DNA from: Maribacter thermophilus
GTDB lineage: Bacteria; Bacteroidota; Bacteroidia; Flavobacteriales; Flavobacteriaceae
Length of the DNA stretch: 64,000 bases
Assembly (NCBI RefSeq): GCF_001020565.1
Contig: NZ_LDAS01000001.1
Span: forward strand, 1,459,985 to 1,523,984
Direction: 5' to 3'
Below, piece after piece: positions 8,724 through 18,445 of this stretch. Position 1 is the first letter of the stretch; every line of letters begins with the position of its first letter. The notes beneath the pieces were generated by a model that made no database searches, had not been told where the DNA came from, and was given only the letters and a program-made list of their open reading frames with translations. The translations under genes were made by a program, and so were the position numbers.

Positions 8724-9788
8724 ATGAAGAATATAGAAAGTTCGGTATTTAAGATAAATACTTCAAATGGCACGGGCACAGGTTTTTACAACAAAGAAAA
8801 TGATATTATCATCACAAACTACCACGTGGTGGCGGGTTGCCATACCGTTAGCCTGGAAGGGAAAGATAAAAACAGGTACTTGACCCAAGTGCTTTATGTA
8901 AATCCGGGAAAAGACATTGCGTTTTTGCGAGCTAACGACCTTCCAAAACCTATTGAAACGGTGGTAATTGAACATCGGACAGAATCAAAATCAAGAGACA
9001 AGGTGATTGTCTTGGGCTATCCTTACGGTATGCCATTTACAGTTACCGAAGGTATAGTTTCAAATCCACGCCAAAGTATAGGAGGTAACTATTATATTCA
9101 AACGGACGCCGCCATCAATCCAGGAAATAGCGGTGGGCCGGTAATCAATGAAAAAGGGGAGTTAATGGGGATTGTGACCTCAAAATTTTCCGATGCCGAC
9201 AACATGGGTTTTGCCATTCCCATGGAAACCCTTCGGGAAGAATTAACGATAGTCAATGATATGTCGGATGCCTTTACCCTTGGTTGTTCCAACTGTGGGG
9301 GACTTATTGAAGAAAAGACCGATTACTGCCCCAATTGTGGCACACTTGTAGACGAAAAGTTATTCGAAGAAATGGAACTATCCGATTTCAGTCTAAAGGT
9401 GGAGGAAGCCATATACAAACTGGATATCAATCCCATTTTGGCAAGGTCGGGCAGGGAGCGTTGGTATTTTCACCAAGGCAGTGCAGAGATACGCATATTC
9501 GTTTATGACAACAATTATCTATTCGCTACCTCTCCCCTAAACGACTTGCCCAGTAAAAATTTGGCCGAGATTTATGAGTACATCCTAACCGCGGATATGG
9601 GTCCGCATCGATTGTCCATTTCCGATAATCAGATCTACTTATCGTATCGCATCCATATCAGCGATCTGTATTCCGACCATAAAAATGAAATTCTGGAATG
9701 TCTGGCCCAGCTTGCCACCAAAGCGGATGAATTGGACAATATATTCGTGAACGATTTTGGAGCGGAAATGACTCATTACAGCAAATAG
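8724..9788 (+). CDS. Trypsin-like serine protease (S1C/DegP-type) with zinc ribbon and C-terminal domain
   Basis: The catalytic triad is visible: His34 in TNYHVVAG, Asp64 in PGKDIAFLR, Ser136 in NPGNSGGPV. In place of PDZ domains the protease is followed by a zinc ribbon (Cys188, Cys191, Cys202, Cys205; CSNCGG then CPNCG) and a C-terminal domain of about 140 residues with a YbjN-like look. No signal peptide is seen, so a cytoplasmic location is likely, which is unusual for DegP relatives. It is tightly packed with the upstream gene (10 bp). The combination suggests regulated cleavage in which the zinc ribbon or the C-terminal domain recruits substrate; the substrate is unknown. Confidence 0.85.
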   Translation: MKNIESSVFKINTSNGTGTGFYNKENDIIITNYHVVAGCHTVSLEGKDKNRYLTQVLYVNPGKDIAFLRANDLPKPIETVVIEHRTESKSRDKVIVLGYPYGMPFTVTEGIVSNPRQSIGGNYYIQTDAAINPGNSGGPVINEKGELMGIVTSKFSDADNMGFAIPMETLREELTIVNDMSDAFTLGCSNCGGLIEEKTDYCPNCGTLVDEKLFEEMELSDFSLKVEEAIYKLDINPILARSGRERWYFHQGSAEIRIFVYDNNYLFATSPLNDLPSKNLAEIYEYILTADMGPHRLSISDNQIYLSYRIHISDLYSDHKNEILECLAQLATKADELDNIFVNDFGAEMTHYSK

Positions 9789-9840
9789 TGCTTCGAAAGC
9801 CAAAAATTATTACTTGAAACAGGTAAACTTGAAAGGATCA

Positions 9841-10929
9841 ATGGTTCCACAATATAATATTTCACAGCATGGCACATTCTTAATAAAGTTTAGTGCTATG
9901 CTGTTCATTGCCCTATTATTTGTTTCATGTAAAGCATTAGTACATACTTCTAGAGAAAAAGTAGTTTTTAAGACATTGGATTCCGTAATGTATCCATTTC
10001 AAGAAATCACGAATGAGAATGTTTCCAAATCATTTTCTGATTTGCTTGAAGAAAAAGAAATCGTGCTTTTAGACGATTGGAGAGAGTCAACATCAATTTT
10101 AGCAAATTTTATTCGAGCGGAATGCGCGGGCTGCTCCAACCGAACAGCAGACCTAAAACCCCTTTATAAAGCAGAAAAAGGAAAGTTTATCCATTTTGGA
10201 ATTCAAAACGAAATGGGTGTTGAAAATTGGGTTTTTAAGAAAAACGGACGATTTCTGACCCGTTTTTATATGTTTCAAGGCGAAAAACAAGACAAAATCA
10301 ACGAAGAACTAAAAGACTTTCGAAATATAGACTACACATTGGAAGGTGTTTATCCAATCGAAATCAATACTAAAAATGTTTACCTAGAACATGTATCATA
10401 TGCTCATGGTTTAGATGCCGACAATCAATGGTACAAGACCATATATCCAACAAAAATCGGCTATGCTATAGACTTAAAGCAAAAAAATTCCGTTTTAAGA
10501 TTTATGTTCAAGGGTGGACTATACTCGTATCAAAAACCTAATAAAAATGGGCAAAATCAAATCATCAACTTTGTGGAGCCCTCTTTTTACGCCAATGCTG
10601 TAACTATTGATGAGCCTCAATCCTATTCTTCCATTACCGACACCTTTTATGCCAATGCCACATTTTTCTTGTTCTTTTTGGAGGAAGATGCCAAAGTTTC
10701 TATCCGTATGAAGTCAAAGATAAAGGATATGGATTTCCGTTTCTCCGTGCTAGAAAACAATGGTTTTTATACCATGGAAGAATACCTCAACAAAAAGGGA
10801 AAATTGCATGGCCAATATCGAGAAAAATTAAAGAAGGGAGAATACTTGATCCGGGTTGCACATGAGAATGCTGATTTCATGCAAAACCCATTGTATACCG
10901 TTGAGATAGATAAAGAAAACGTGCATTAA
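9841..10929 (+). CDS. Predicted lipoprotein of unknown function
   Basis: A hydrophobic segment ending in LFIALLFVSCK gives a lipobox, so this is probably an envelope lipoprotein. ATG 9841 is preferred; the frame extends upstream to a TTG at 9814. The mature part is about 330 residues. It is beta-rich in its second half, with an AECAGC motif near residue 100 and a TFFLFFLEEDAKVSI strand region that resembles bacterial pre-peptidase-like sandwiches. No catalytic motif is recognised. It is AT-richer than its neighbours and is followed by a 45-bp gap to a GTG-started gene. Confidence 0.6.
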   Translation: MVPQYNISQHGTFLIKFSAMLFIALLFVSCKALVHTSREKVVFKTLDSVMYPFQEITNENVSKSFSDLLEEKEIVLLDDWRESTSILANFIRAECAGCSNRTADLKPLYKAEKGKFIHFGIQNEMGVENWVFKKNGRFLTRFYMFQGEKQDKINEELKDFRNIDYTLEGVYPIEINTKNVYLEHVSYAHGLDADNQWYKTIYPTKIGYAIDLKQKNSVLRFMFKGGLYSYQKPNKNGQNQIINFVEPSFYANAVTIDEPQSYSSITDTFYANATFFLFFLEEDAKVSIRMKSKIKDMDFRFSVLENNGFYTMEEYLNKKGKLHGQYREKLKKGEYLIRVAHENADFMQNPLYTVEIDKENVH

Positions 10930-10974
10930 CCCGAAGCTATGAAATCATTTGACCATTAAAAACAAACCAACGTT

Positions 10975-11592
10975 GTGTTCATACTAGTCATTACCATACT
11001 GGTTATTGTAGCAATTCTGCTATTGATCCTTGCCTTTAGGTTTTTCAAGTGGACCTTAAAAAGCAAAAGACGGGTTCAGGCAGTTTTGGCCGTGTTGGTA
11101 TTTGGTGCGACGGGACTGGTAATCCACCACTTCTTTTTTAAGGATATGCGGTTTATTCAGTCAAACGTATATCCCAATTTGTATTTGGTAAAATATCCGG
11201 ATAAAGATTATTCCGTAGTACAGAATGCCATACAAGAAAAAATAAAGGTGCACCTACGGACAGAACATAAAACCGGAAAACCACTTTCGTATACCGGCGA
11301 AAATGGGATTCATTTTTATGAATACGGGGGAATGTCATTTGGTTTTATTGGGGAAGCTGGTACGGGCTATTTTATTGACCATGAAGAGGATTTTGGGGGC
11401 TTTGTAAGCGAAGAACTGGGTATGTACCAGGATTACCGCTTGGCAGAGTTTTATTATGACCCATGCCTAAATGATTCAACCTTATACTGTGGCGAAATCA
11501 ATTATTTTAAAGAAGGTGAATTCTTCAAAGCCGACAGCCTAAAGAATATTTTTTCAAATGGTATTTATCCTAAAACAAAACATGTAAAATGA
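10975..11592 (+). CDS. Membrane protein of unknown function
   Basis: A 205-residue protein with two N-terminal transmembrane helices (about 2-22 and 34-53) separated by a basic loop (KWTLKSKRR), then a soluble domain of about 150 residues presumably in the periplasm. The start is a GTG at 10975. The stop overlaps the next start by 4 bp (ATGA), so translation is coupled to the following lipoprotein. Two Cys residues late in the domain (CLNDSTLYC) could form a disulfide. No family recognised. Confidence 0.6.
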   Translation: MFILVITILVIVAILLLILAFRFFKWTLKSKRRVQAVLAVLVFGATGLVIHHFFFKDMRFIQSNVYPNLYLVKYPDKDYSVVQNAIQEKIKVHLRTEHKTGKPLSYTGENGIHFYEYGGMSFGFIGEAGTGYFIDHEEDFGGFVSEELGMYQDYRLAEFYYDPCLNDSTLYCGEINYFKEGEFFKADSLKNIFSNGIYPKTKHVK

Positions 11593-12761
11593 AGTATCAA
11601 TTTGTATTTCTAGCACTCTTATTACTGTCTTGTGGTCAGGAGAACAAGCGCGTTGAAAAAGAGCAAAAAGCTAAAGATTCGGTGAATACCCTCTTTATGG
11701 AAGCTTCAGAAAACTTAAACGCGGACGAATGGGAAGCTCCAGCCGAGAAAAGTACCCAAGAGCCCAAGGACATCAGCATCCATAACCTATATATTGCTAT
11801 GGCAGATAAGGATGAAGAAGAGTTTCTACGGCAGTTTCCTAAGGATTTCGAAGAATTTCAAAGCTATTTTGGCTGGGATGCACCAAATGACGCTCCCCAT
11901 GAACTTTACGAACACAGTGTACATTATATCGAATACTTGTTTTATCTGCTGCGAACCAACAAATACCCCAGCTATGAAAAAAACATTATCCGTATTTGTG
12001 AGAACGGACAATGGGAAGCAGATGGGGTTAACTACTTTCAACATCATGTGCTAAACTATGTAAGGGAATACAAAAAATATTACCTGATGAACGAGCTAAG
12101 TAACGAAAAGGCAAAATTGGTGCTATTCTTTCTCTTTGACGGGCCACATCCAAAATTTGATGCTGATTTTGCATCCCATTTAACTACTTCGAAAAAACAG
12201 ATTTTAGAAGATTTATTTGAAACAGCGTTTTTTGATGACAATGAAAATCCGGACCCATTTCCAGATGACCAAACCAATAGCACCTACACCTTATCGGATT
12301 ACATGGAAAACGAGCACTTTTTTATCAGGGAAATTGACATCAACAACGATGGTGTACTAGATAAAATAGTAAGTGCAGGGCCTTATCAAGGAGACGAACT
12401 ATTGCTCTTTACAAATGAAGGGGAAGCATACCAATTCGCTTTAAAAACCACCAATTTTTCTGAAGATGGAGGCAATCAAATTGTTGATGTGGTCGCAGAA
12501 CCCGATGGTTTTTTCATTAAAACTGCCTTTCCTGATGGCGGACTAAACGAGGCCTACCATCACATAGCCTTTAAAAAGAATAGTTGGATACTGACCAATT
12601 CGGTCTACAGAACCCGAAGCAGCAATCAAAAAGATGCTTTTATCTATGTATGCGATGTAGCGCAAGGACTAAATATGGCCGGCACCCATTTTTTTGAGAA
12701 ACTAAAGGGGATGCCCGATGAAGTTGAAAAAGACACTGTTTGCACGAAAGAAATGTTATAG
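11589..12761 (+). CDS. Lipoprotein with a calcium-loop-like motif
   Basis: The N-terminus MKYQFVFLALLLLSCGQ carries a lipobox (LLSC). The middle is helical and acidic. Near residue 250 there is a DINNDGVLDKIV motif, the loop of FG-GAP/VCBS or dockerin-type calcium sites, followed by beta-rich sequence. It probably lies in the periplasm or on the outer membrane. It overlaps the previous gene by 4 bp and abuts the next with no gap, so it sits inside one transcript. The same motif appears in the secreted protein at 15033, so the two may share a fold. Confidence 0.65.
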   Translation: MKYQFVFLALLLLSCGQENKRVEKEQKAKDSVNTLFMEASENLNADEWEAPAEKSTQEPKDISIHNLYIAMADKDEEEFLRQFPKDFEEFQSYFGWDAPNDAPHELYEHSVHYIEYLFYLLRTNKYPSYEKNIIRICENGQWEADGVNYFQHHVLNYVREYKKYYLMNELSNEKAKLVLFFLFDGPHPKFDADFASHLTTSKKQILEDLFETAFFDDNENPDPFPDDQTNSTYTLSDYMENEHFFIREIDINNDGVLDKIVSAGPYQGDELLLFTNEGEAYQFALKTTNFSEDGGNQIVDVVAEPDGFFIKTAFPDGGLNEAYHHIAFKKNSWILTNSVYRTRSSNQKDAFIYVCDVAQGLNMAGTHFFEKLKGMPDEVEKDTVCTKEML

Positions 12762-13103
12762 ATGCGAATTTTAAAATACATATTGGCCTATCTATTTTGG
12801 ACGCTGTTGTGCCTGTTCATAGGCATTGGCTATATGCGTTTGGTTTTAGGAGCCAATACGGTAAGCGAAGAAGGATTGGGCTATTTGCTACATCTATTTT
12901 ATGATATAGGGATGATTCAAGTTGGTCTGTGGGTTGGGAGCGCCATTGCATTATGCTTCGTGTTGTTAGATATTTTTTACCTACGAAAGAAACTAAAAAA
13001 CAACCCGAAAAGGACGGTTATCCGTTTGGCGGTATTGCTAATGATCACTGTACTCGTTGCCATAGTGCATTATTTACTCGAAAAAGTCATTGACGTAATA
13101 TAG
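12762..13103 (+). CDS. Small membrane protein with three helices
   Basis: A 113-residue hydrophobic protein with predicted transmembrane segments at about 4-26, 51-73 and 88-109, with a basic loop (YLRKKLKNNPKR) that should face the cytoplasm. It starts immediately after the stop of the preceding lipoprotein gene, which indicates translational coupling. The family is not recognised. It may anchor or assist the neighbouring lipoproteins, an inference from position only. Confidence 0.6.
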   Translation: MRILKYILAYLFWTLLCLFIGIGYMRLVLGANTVSEEGLGYLLHLFYDIGMIQVGLWVGSAIALCFVLLDIFYLRKKLKNNPKRTVIRLAVLLMITVLVAIVHYLLEKVIDVI

Positions 13104-13152
13104 CATAAGAAACTAAAAACAGTGGATTTATATAAACCATAATCGGCATTAA

Positions 13153-15030
13153 ATGAAAATTCAATATCACATAGCCTTACTAGTACTTACAATCTCCTGT
13201 GGCCAAGGCTCCAAAACGGATAAAGAACCGGAGATCGAAACCCAAAGCGCCGTTGAAATCATTGAAACGGCTTTGGACACCTTACCTAAGAGCGTGCATT
13301 TAGATTTTGCCGAAGTAATTGCCAACAGCCAAACCAAAAAATTGCCACACATCGAAGACACAAATTTTGACAGTTTTATCGATGAAGACGATTATGATGA
13401 GGTAGATGCCAAAGCTTTGAAACTGGACCAAATCTATCCTGATTTTAATTCGGAAGGTCATAATTACAGAGCGATCACCATCTATAAGCTACCTGTGAAT
13501 ACAAATTTTCACACCATTGTAACAACCATTCAACACGGGGACCATGAAATGGAGACGATTATAATCAATTATGATACGGAGGGGAACATCATAGATCACA
13601 AACAAGTAGCTTTCGATGAAATAGCCGAAGGCATGTCCAGGACAGTCTCCCGAATTAGCGAAAGCAAACTAACGATAAACAAAATATTTTGGGGCAACAC
13701 CAAAGAAGTAGAAGAAATTGAATATGAAATTAGGGGTAATGGCACCATTATAAAAATAGATGCCAAAAGATTGAATGATTCCTTTAAAAATTTTGCACTG
13801 ATCAATGGCGTTTTAACGGACCTGAATTTGGATTGGGTGCAAACAAAGACCGATTTGATTACTACTCTGGAACACCCAGACAATCCCAACGAAAGCATTG
13901 TGGTCATTCCAGAAGTCGTGGATGAAGGCGAACAGTATTTTGACCTCAACAGCCACATTGTTATTGCGGACAACCGTTCTGGAAAAATAATGAACAAGTA
14001 CTTTGAAAGTCACCAGACCAACCAATGGATTTCTGATGCCATTGAGTTAACTGAAATTCAGATTGCCCCAAATTTACTTGAGATTACTGAAAACAAAGTG
14101 GCTTTCGGTTTGTACGTTTCCTACTACGGACACTCAAGGGTAAATCCATACCAAAATAAAACACTGTCCCTTTTCATGAAATCAAAAGATAGTTTGATCA
14201 AGGTGCTTGCCAATTATACTGTTGCCATGAATCGTGGAGAATGGGATGGGGATTGTGACGGAAGATTTAAAGATGAAGAAAAAGCGGTGGTGATAAGCAC
14301 TAAGAAGACCAATGACCATTTTGATATTCTGATAAACAACAAGATAACCGAAACCAAGATGTTTAAAGATAATGATGGGGAATGCCAAACAGAAAAATCC
14401 TTTCATGTTAAAAACAATGTCTTGAAATTTAATGGAAGTACGTATACCGAACATGATTCTGGGGCTATTTTGTTTTCCGAGTACGATCCAGAAAAATTGG
14501 AGGACATTCACATAGACAGGTTTGATGTAGATTACGCCTATCAGTTGGAGGCATTCAAAATAGCAGCAGGAAACTATAAACCAGAAGACGGACGAACCGT
14601 AGCCCCAGATACTGAAACGGATTGGGGCGATAGGCTTTTAATGTTGGATGCATCCAACAAAATAGTATACCGATCAAAAGGTATAGGTGACGCCTATCTA
14701 TTTGAGCTCCATTTTTACAAAAGCAACGCATCGGACAAAGTCATTATTATTTGTCAAATGGCATTTGAATATCCATTTGGAGGTGAGGCTTTTATTCTTG
14801 AAAACGGAACCCTGAAGTCTATGGGAACCCTTGACATTGAACCCTATGATGAAAATTTGGATACTTATTTGACAGATGTTTTAGAGATAAATGAAATAGA
14901 AGGTAGCCTTGTTTTCGCCCTCAAATCTGAAGAAGTAATTCTAAAGCCTGGTTCAGAAGACACACTTAAGACCAACAAAAATGTCATTTACGTGTATCAA
15001 AACAACGAATTGGCGTTGAAAACAAATTAG
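13153..15030 (+). CDS. Large lipoprotein of unknown function
   Basis: A 625-residue protein with a lipoprotein signal (ALLVLTISCGQ). The mature protein is acidic at the N-terminus and beta-rich after residue 90, with an Asp-rich segment DEDDYDEVD (about 75-84) and a DGDCDGRFKDEEK stretch (about 362) that may bind calcium. The strand pattern resembles a beta-propeller or repeated sandwich, but I cannot count the blades. It ends 2 bp before the next gene. A scaffold or substrate-binding role in the envelope is possible; no enzyme motif is seen. Confidence 0.6.
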   Translation: MKIQYHIALLVLTISCGQGSKTDKEPEIETQSAVEIIETALDTLPKSVHLDFAEVIANSQTKKLPHIEDTNFDSFIDEDDYDEVDAKALKLDQIYPDFNSEGHNYRAITIYKLPVNTNFHTIVTTIQHGDHEMETIIINYDTEGNIIDHKQVAFDEIAEGMSRTVSRISESKLTINKIFWGNTKEVEEIEYEIRGNGTIIKIDAKRLNDSFKNFALINGVLTDLNLDWVQTKTDLITTLEHPDNPNESIVVIPEVVDEGEQYFDLNSHIVIADNRSGKIMNKYFESHQTNQWISDAIELTEIQIAPNLLEITENKVAFGLYVSYYGHSRVNPYQNKTLSLFMKSKDSLIKVLANYTVAMNRGEWDGDCDGRFKDEEKAVVISTKKTNDHFDILINNKITETKMFKDNDGECQTEKSFHVKNNVLKFNGSTYTEHDSGAILFSEYDPEKLEDIHIDRFDVDYAYQLEAFKIAAGNYKPEDGRTVAPDTETDWGDRLLMLDASNKIVYRSKGIGDAYLFELHFYKSNASDKVIIICQMAFEYPFGGEAFILENGTLKSMGTLDIEPYDENLDTYLTDVLEINEIEGSLVFALKSEEVILKPGSEDTLKTNKNVIYVYQNNELALKTN

Positions 15031-15032
15031 AA

Positions 15033-15755
15033 ATGAATTTTAGGAACATCCCATTTTTGATGGCATTCTTTTTGGTTCAGGTGTTTTACGCCCAAAGCGG
15101 ACCTATGTTGCCTGAGCTGCCCGCCAAGGGAAGGTCAATGCAAAATATAATCCCGACCAATTGGAAAATTTTGTCAAAAGCTTCAGGAGATCTAAACGGA
15201 GACGGTTATGAAGACATCGTATTTGCGATCGAAAGTCCCATAGAGAAAAAATATGTCTACGAGGACGGTTCAGATAGCGATACGCTACACATTAACCCGA
15301 GGGTATTGGGTATCTACTTGGGCAAACGCAATGGAAAATTGAAAAAAGTACTTCAATCCAACGCGTTTATCATCAACCGAAATACACCCACGATGGAAGA
15401 ACCTTTTAAAGGGCTTCAAATTCTTCCAAATGGAGATTTGCAAATTGAGTTTTTTATATGGCCATGTCGTGAATGTACAACATGGTCTTCCCACGAATAT
15501 ATTTTCAGGTTTCAAAATAGCGCTTTTGAATTGATTGAATATAAGAAAAGTGCAGCCCAAAGGGTGTCGGGCGATGAAATGAATTATAGCATCGATTTTC
15601 AAAATAAAACACTGAAAATGATAACCGAAACTCGCAATGAAGACGATGAACGTCAATATAAGGAGACCTTACAAAAATTTGAGTTAGATCACTTAAAAAC
15701 AATCCAGTCTTTGGGTAAACCTTTTGAGTGGGAATTTCAACAGTTACGCATATAA
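15033..15755 (+). CDS. Secreted FG-GAP/VCBS-like protein
   Basis: A signal peptide (about residues 1-21, ending FYAQSG) precedes a 220-residue domain. Near residue 52 is SGDLNGDGYEDIVFAI, the classic FG-GAP/VCBS calcium loop, and CRECTTWSSHEYIF may form a local disulfide. Such repeats usually occur in series, so this is a short single-repeat relative. It is packed 2 bp after the lipoprotein gene and 17 bp before lemA, and belongs to the same transcript by position. Confidence 0.65.
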   Translation: MNFRNIPFLMAFFLVQVFYAQSGPMLPELPAKGRSMQNIIPTNWKILSKASGDLNGDGYEDIVFAIESPIEKKYVYEDGSDSDTLHINPRVLGIYLGKRNGKLKKVLQSNAFIINRNTPTMEEPFKGLQILPNGDLQIEFFIWPCRECTTWSSHEYIFRFQNSAFELIEYKKSAAQRVSGDEMNYSIDFQNKTLKMITETRNEDDERQYKETLQKFELDHLKTIQSLGKPFEWEFQQLRI

Positions 15756-15772
15756 CCATTTAAAAAAGTAAT

Positions 15773-16333
15773 ATGAAAATCATTATCGCCATTGCAATTC
15801 TAGCGCTTATCGCGCTAACTGGCATTATTGTCAACAACCGGATAATTGGTAAAAAAAATCAAATCAAACAAGCCTTTGGCAGCATTGAGATTTATCTTAA
15901 AAAAAGGTTTGATTTGATTCCGAACCTTATCGCCATGCTCAACAAATATCTGGCGCATGAAAAGGAAACCTTGCTAAAGATCACAGAACTACGCAGTGCT
16001 GCTGAAAAAGCCTCTGGGGCGAACGAAAAAATAAAGGCCTCAAACGAGCTAACGCATATTATTGGCGGGTTGAACATCAACGTGGAAAACTACCCTGATT
16101 TAAAGGCCGACAAGCAATTCACGAACATCGAATATGAACTTTCTGATATTGAAGACCAGATATCCGCGGCACGACGTGCCTATAATGCGGCGGTCACCAG
16201 CTATAACAATACCATAGAAATGTTTCCCGCAAGTATTATCGCGGGTATTCGAAAAGACCAACCCGGTACGCTATTGGAAATTCCTAAAGCGGAACAAAAA
16301 GAAATCAACGTTAATCAATTTTTAAATTCATAA
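15773..16333 (+). CDS. lemA: LemA family protein
   Basis: A 186-residue protein with an N-terminal transmembrane helix (about 2-22) followed by a short basic segment and a long helical bundle. The conserved LemA features are visible: the IYLKKRFDLIPNL block after the membrane helix, and AARRAYNAAVTSYNNTIEMF with P and A residues near residue 150. LemA proteins are membrane anchored and often sit beside DUF3137 or TPM-domain proteins in envelope-related operons; the biochemical role is not settled. Here the DUF1266 and DUF3137 genes follow directly, matching that context. Confidence 0.92.
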   Translation: MKIIIAIAILALIALTGIIVNNRIIGKKNQIKQAFGSIEIYLKKRFDLIPNLIAMLNKYLAHEKETLLKITELRSAAEKASGANEKIKASNELTHIIGGLNINVENYPDLKADKQFTNIEYELSDIEDQISAARRAYNAAVTSYNNTIEMFPASIIAGIRKDQPGTLLEIPKAEQKEINVNQFLNS

Positions 16334-16336
16334 ATC

Positions 16337-17143
16337 ATGCAAATGTTCGAAAACTTACCCTGGTACGGTTATGTGATACTGGCCATCGCTATTGCTTCTT
16401 ATGCCATTCGTTATTTTAAAATTGGAAAGAAAGAATACGATGCCCCGGCCAAGACGAAGGCAAAATTTAGAAAGTCGCCAAACAGTGACCTCAATCAAGA
16501 ACAATTATTTGGCTTGGCCCTGTATACGCCCATAGCCGAATGGTGGAAAGCCAACACCAACACCCTATCATTTCTCACTGCCAAAGATGTTAAACCCTAT
16601 CTGGAAGGTTGGGGCATTGATACCGTGGAAGGGTATTGGGATTTGACCGAGTATTTTATGAAAGATGGTCGCCGATGGTACTTTGATTTTATCCAAGGAA
16701 TGATTGAAAACGAGCCTCAAGAAAAATGGGGCGAACTAATGGATCAAAAATTCGGCAGTAATGAGCGGGCCCATCGTTATTTGAAAACGTTAAGTTCTGG
16801 AGAAGCCCTAAACAGTTTAAAGCAAAAAGGCATCATCCTTTTTGATTCCGAATTAAAGCTTGGTGTGGCAGGTTATGATGCGGCAGTATTGGTCGGGCAG
16901 GCACGTAAAGCCTATACCGGCAATCTTATTTCTGAGGAAGAAGCCTGGAAGGTCATCAATTTTGCCAAAGCATTGGCCTTGCAACATTTTTCTTCTTGGG
17001 AAGATTTTGGAAAAAGCTTTGCCCTTGGTTTTGCCATAGATATGAGTGCCAATTCCAATACGTACAAAGAAGAAGTATTCCACCTTTACAAACAGGTTTT
17101 GGAAAGCCCAGACAGTCCGTGGAACACCATAAAATGGCCCTAA
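16337..17143 (+). CDS. DUF1266 domain-containing protein
   Basis: A 268-residue protein with one N-terminal membrane helix (about 8-24) and a DUF1266-type helical domain: LFGLALYTPIAEWW near residue 55, the central region ending near GYDAAVLVGQARKAY, and EEEAWKVI with FALGFAIDM near the C-terminus. The domain is of unknown function and is found in many bacteria, often in stress or polymorphic-toxin neighbourhoods. It lies 3 bp after lemA and 9 bp before the DUF3137 gene. Confidence 0.75.
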   Translation: MQMFENLPWYGYVILAIAIASYAIRYFKIGKKEYDAPAKTKAKFRKSPNSDLNQEQLFGLALYTPIAEWWKANTNTLSFLTAKDVKPYLEGWGIDTVEGYWDLTEYFMKDGRRWYFDFIQGMIENEPQEKWGELMDQKFGSNERAHRYLKTLSSGEALNSLKQKGIILFDSELKLGVAGYDAAVLVGQARKAYTGNLISEEEAWKVINFAKALALQHFSSWEDFGKSFALGFAIDMSANSNTYKEEVFHLYKQVLESPDSPWNTIKWP

Positions 17144-17152
17144 TAGTAGATA

Positions 17153-18220
17153 ATGCAAGAACGCATAGTAACGGCCTATACCGAAACCAGCAAAGTGTTG
17201 GATACGCTTTATAAAAAAAAGAAGCGCACCCTTTTTTTGCAAAGAGTCATGTGGGGCATTACCGGTGTGTACCTCATATTTATGCTTGCATTGTTGGGCA
17301 TACAATACATACCAATGCTCCAAAATACTTCTTTGGCTTTTTTGAATGTTTTCAAGAACAGTCACACCGATCCCTACGCATCGCTCTATCCAATAATGGG
17401 GCTGATGGTCCTTTTGTATCCGACCACCATCTTTTTTACCAGGACATTTCAAAAATTCAAAACCATTGAACAGAAAACCATTGCTAAAATGGTCATAATG
17501 CTGTTTCCACAGGTTGAGTTTACCCAAGGTGCAATGGCCCCATCCAATGAAGTGGTAAAAAGCAAATTATTCCCTTGGATAAAGGAAGAAGCACCAGTTT
17601 ATAGTTACGGACAGATTAGAAGAAAAACCAATAATACAGAAATAAACATAACGGATTTGGGCATTGTGGAAAACAATGTAGCCAACAAGTTTTTGGGTAT
17701 ATTAATGCGTATTCCCGTTCTAAATATGATAGGCGTTATGTACCAGACCGTATTCAAGAATATGGTAACCAAAAAATTAGCTGACAACACCAACTATTCT
17801 TTCCGAGGTATGTTCTGTTGGTTGCGGTTTAAAAAGAAATTGAACGGCCATACGGTGGTATTGTCCAAAAACCAAATGACAAAATTGGACCGCTTGGCCA
17901 GTTTTAATTTTAAGGAAGAGCAGAAAATACATTTGGAAGACCCAAGGTTTACCAGCAAGTTTATGGTGTACGGTACCGACCAAGTGGAGGCCCGTTATGT
18001 TCTATCCGCTTCAATCATGGAAAAAATTGTTGCTTTAAAAGAAGAATTTGACCGACCCATATCGATGTCTTTTCAAAATAGACAAATGTATGTGGCCGTA
18101 AAAAATGAGAATGGGCTGTTTTCATTTCCATCAGGAAAGCTGGACAGTATGAAGCTAGTGGAAGAATTGGCCAATGACATTGAAACTGCCTTGGAGATTT
18201 CCGAAGAATTAAAATTGTAG
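17153..18220 (+). CDS. DUF3137 domain-containing membrane protein
   Basis: A 355-residue protein with two membrane segments (about 30-52 and 80-100) and a C-terminal cytoplasmic domain. It has the order expected of DUF3137: helical N-terminus, two transmembrane helices, then a beta-rich part with FRGMFCWLRFKKK, EDPRFTSKFMVYGTDQVEAR and a late MYVAVKNENGLFSF strand. DUF3137 proteins typically neighbour LemA, as here. It is the last gene of the run that starts at 7085. No obvious terminator follows, only AT-rich sequence up to the recombinase remnant. Confidence 0.8.
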   Translation: MQERIVTAYTETSKVLDTLYKKKKRTLFLQRVMWGITGVYLIFMLALLGIQYIPMLQNTSLAFLNVFKNSHTDPYASLYPIMGLMVLLYPTTIFFTRTFQKFKTIEQKTIAKMVIMLFPQVEFTQGAMAPSNEVVKSKLFPWIKEEAPVYSYGQIRRKTNNTEINITDLGIVENNVANKFLGILMRIPVLNMIGVMYQTVFKNMVTKKLADNTNYSFRGMFCWLRFKKKLNGHTVVLSKNQMTKLDRLASFNFKEEQKIHLEDPRFTSKFMVYGTDQVEARYVLSASIMEKIVALKEEFDRPISMSFQNRQMYVAVKNENGLFSFPSGKLDSMKLVEELANDIETALEISEELKL

Positions 18221-18445
18221 ATTGTGTATTCACCTGATAATATGGGAATTTCTTGGTAAAACCGACGCTTTAAGAACTAGCTCCAATAAGCTAATTATTA
18301 TTAATTCTACTTTTCAAAACACCCAAAAGTTTTGCCACTGAATGTACTGTTTTGAATACAGTTTAAAGTTCGGTTAATCCGTTTTTTTAGATTAGTGTAA
18401 AATTTGGACTGTAAAGACATTGTGGTTTTCTATTTGCACCGTTGA

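Noticed and set aside
10960-10980. ACCAACGTTG as another cassette core
   Set aside because: Only a short local palindrome; no arms and no complementary partner at the end of the neighbouring genes.
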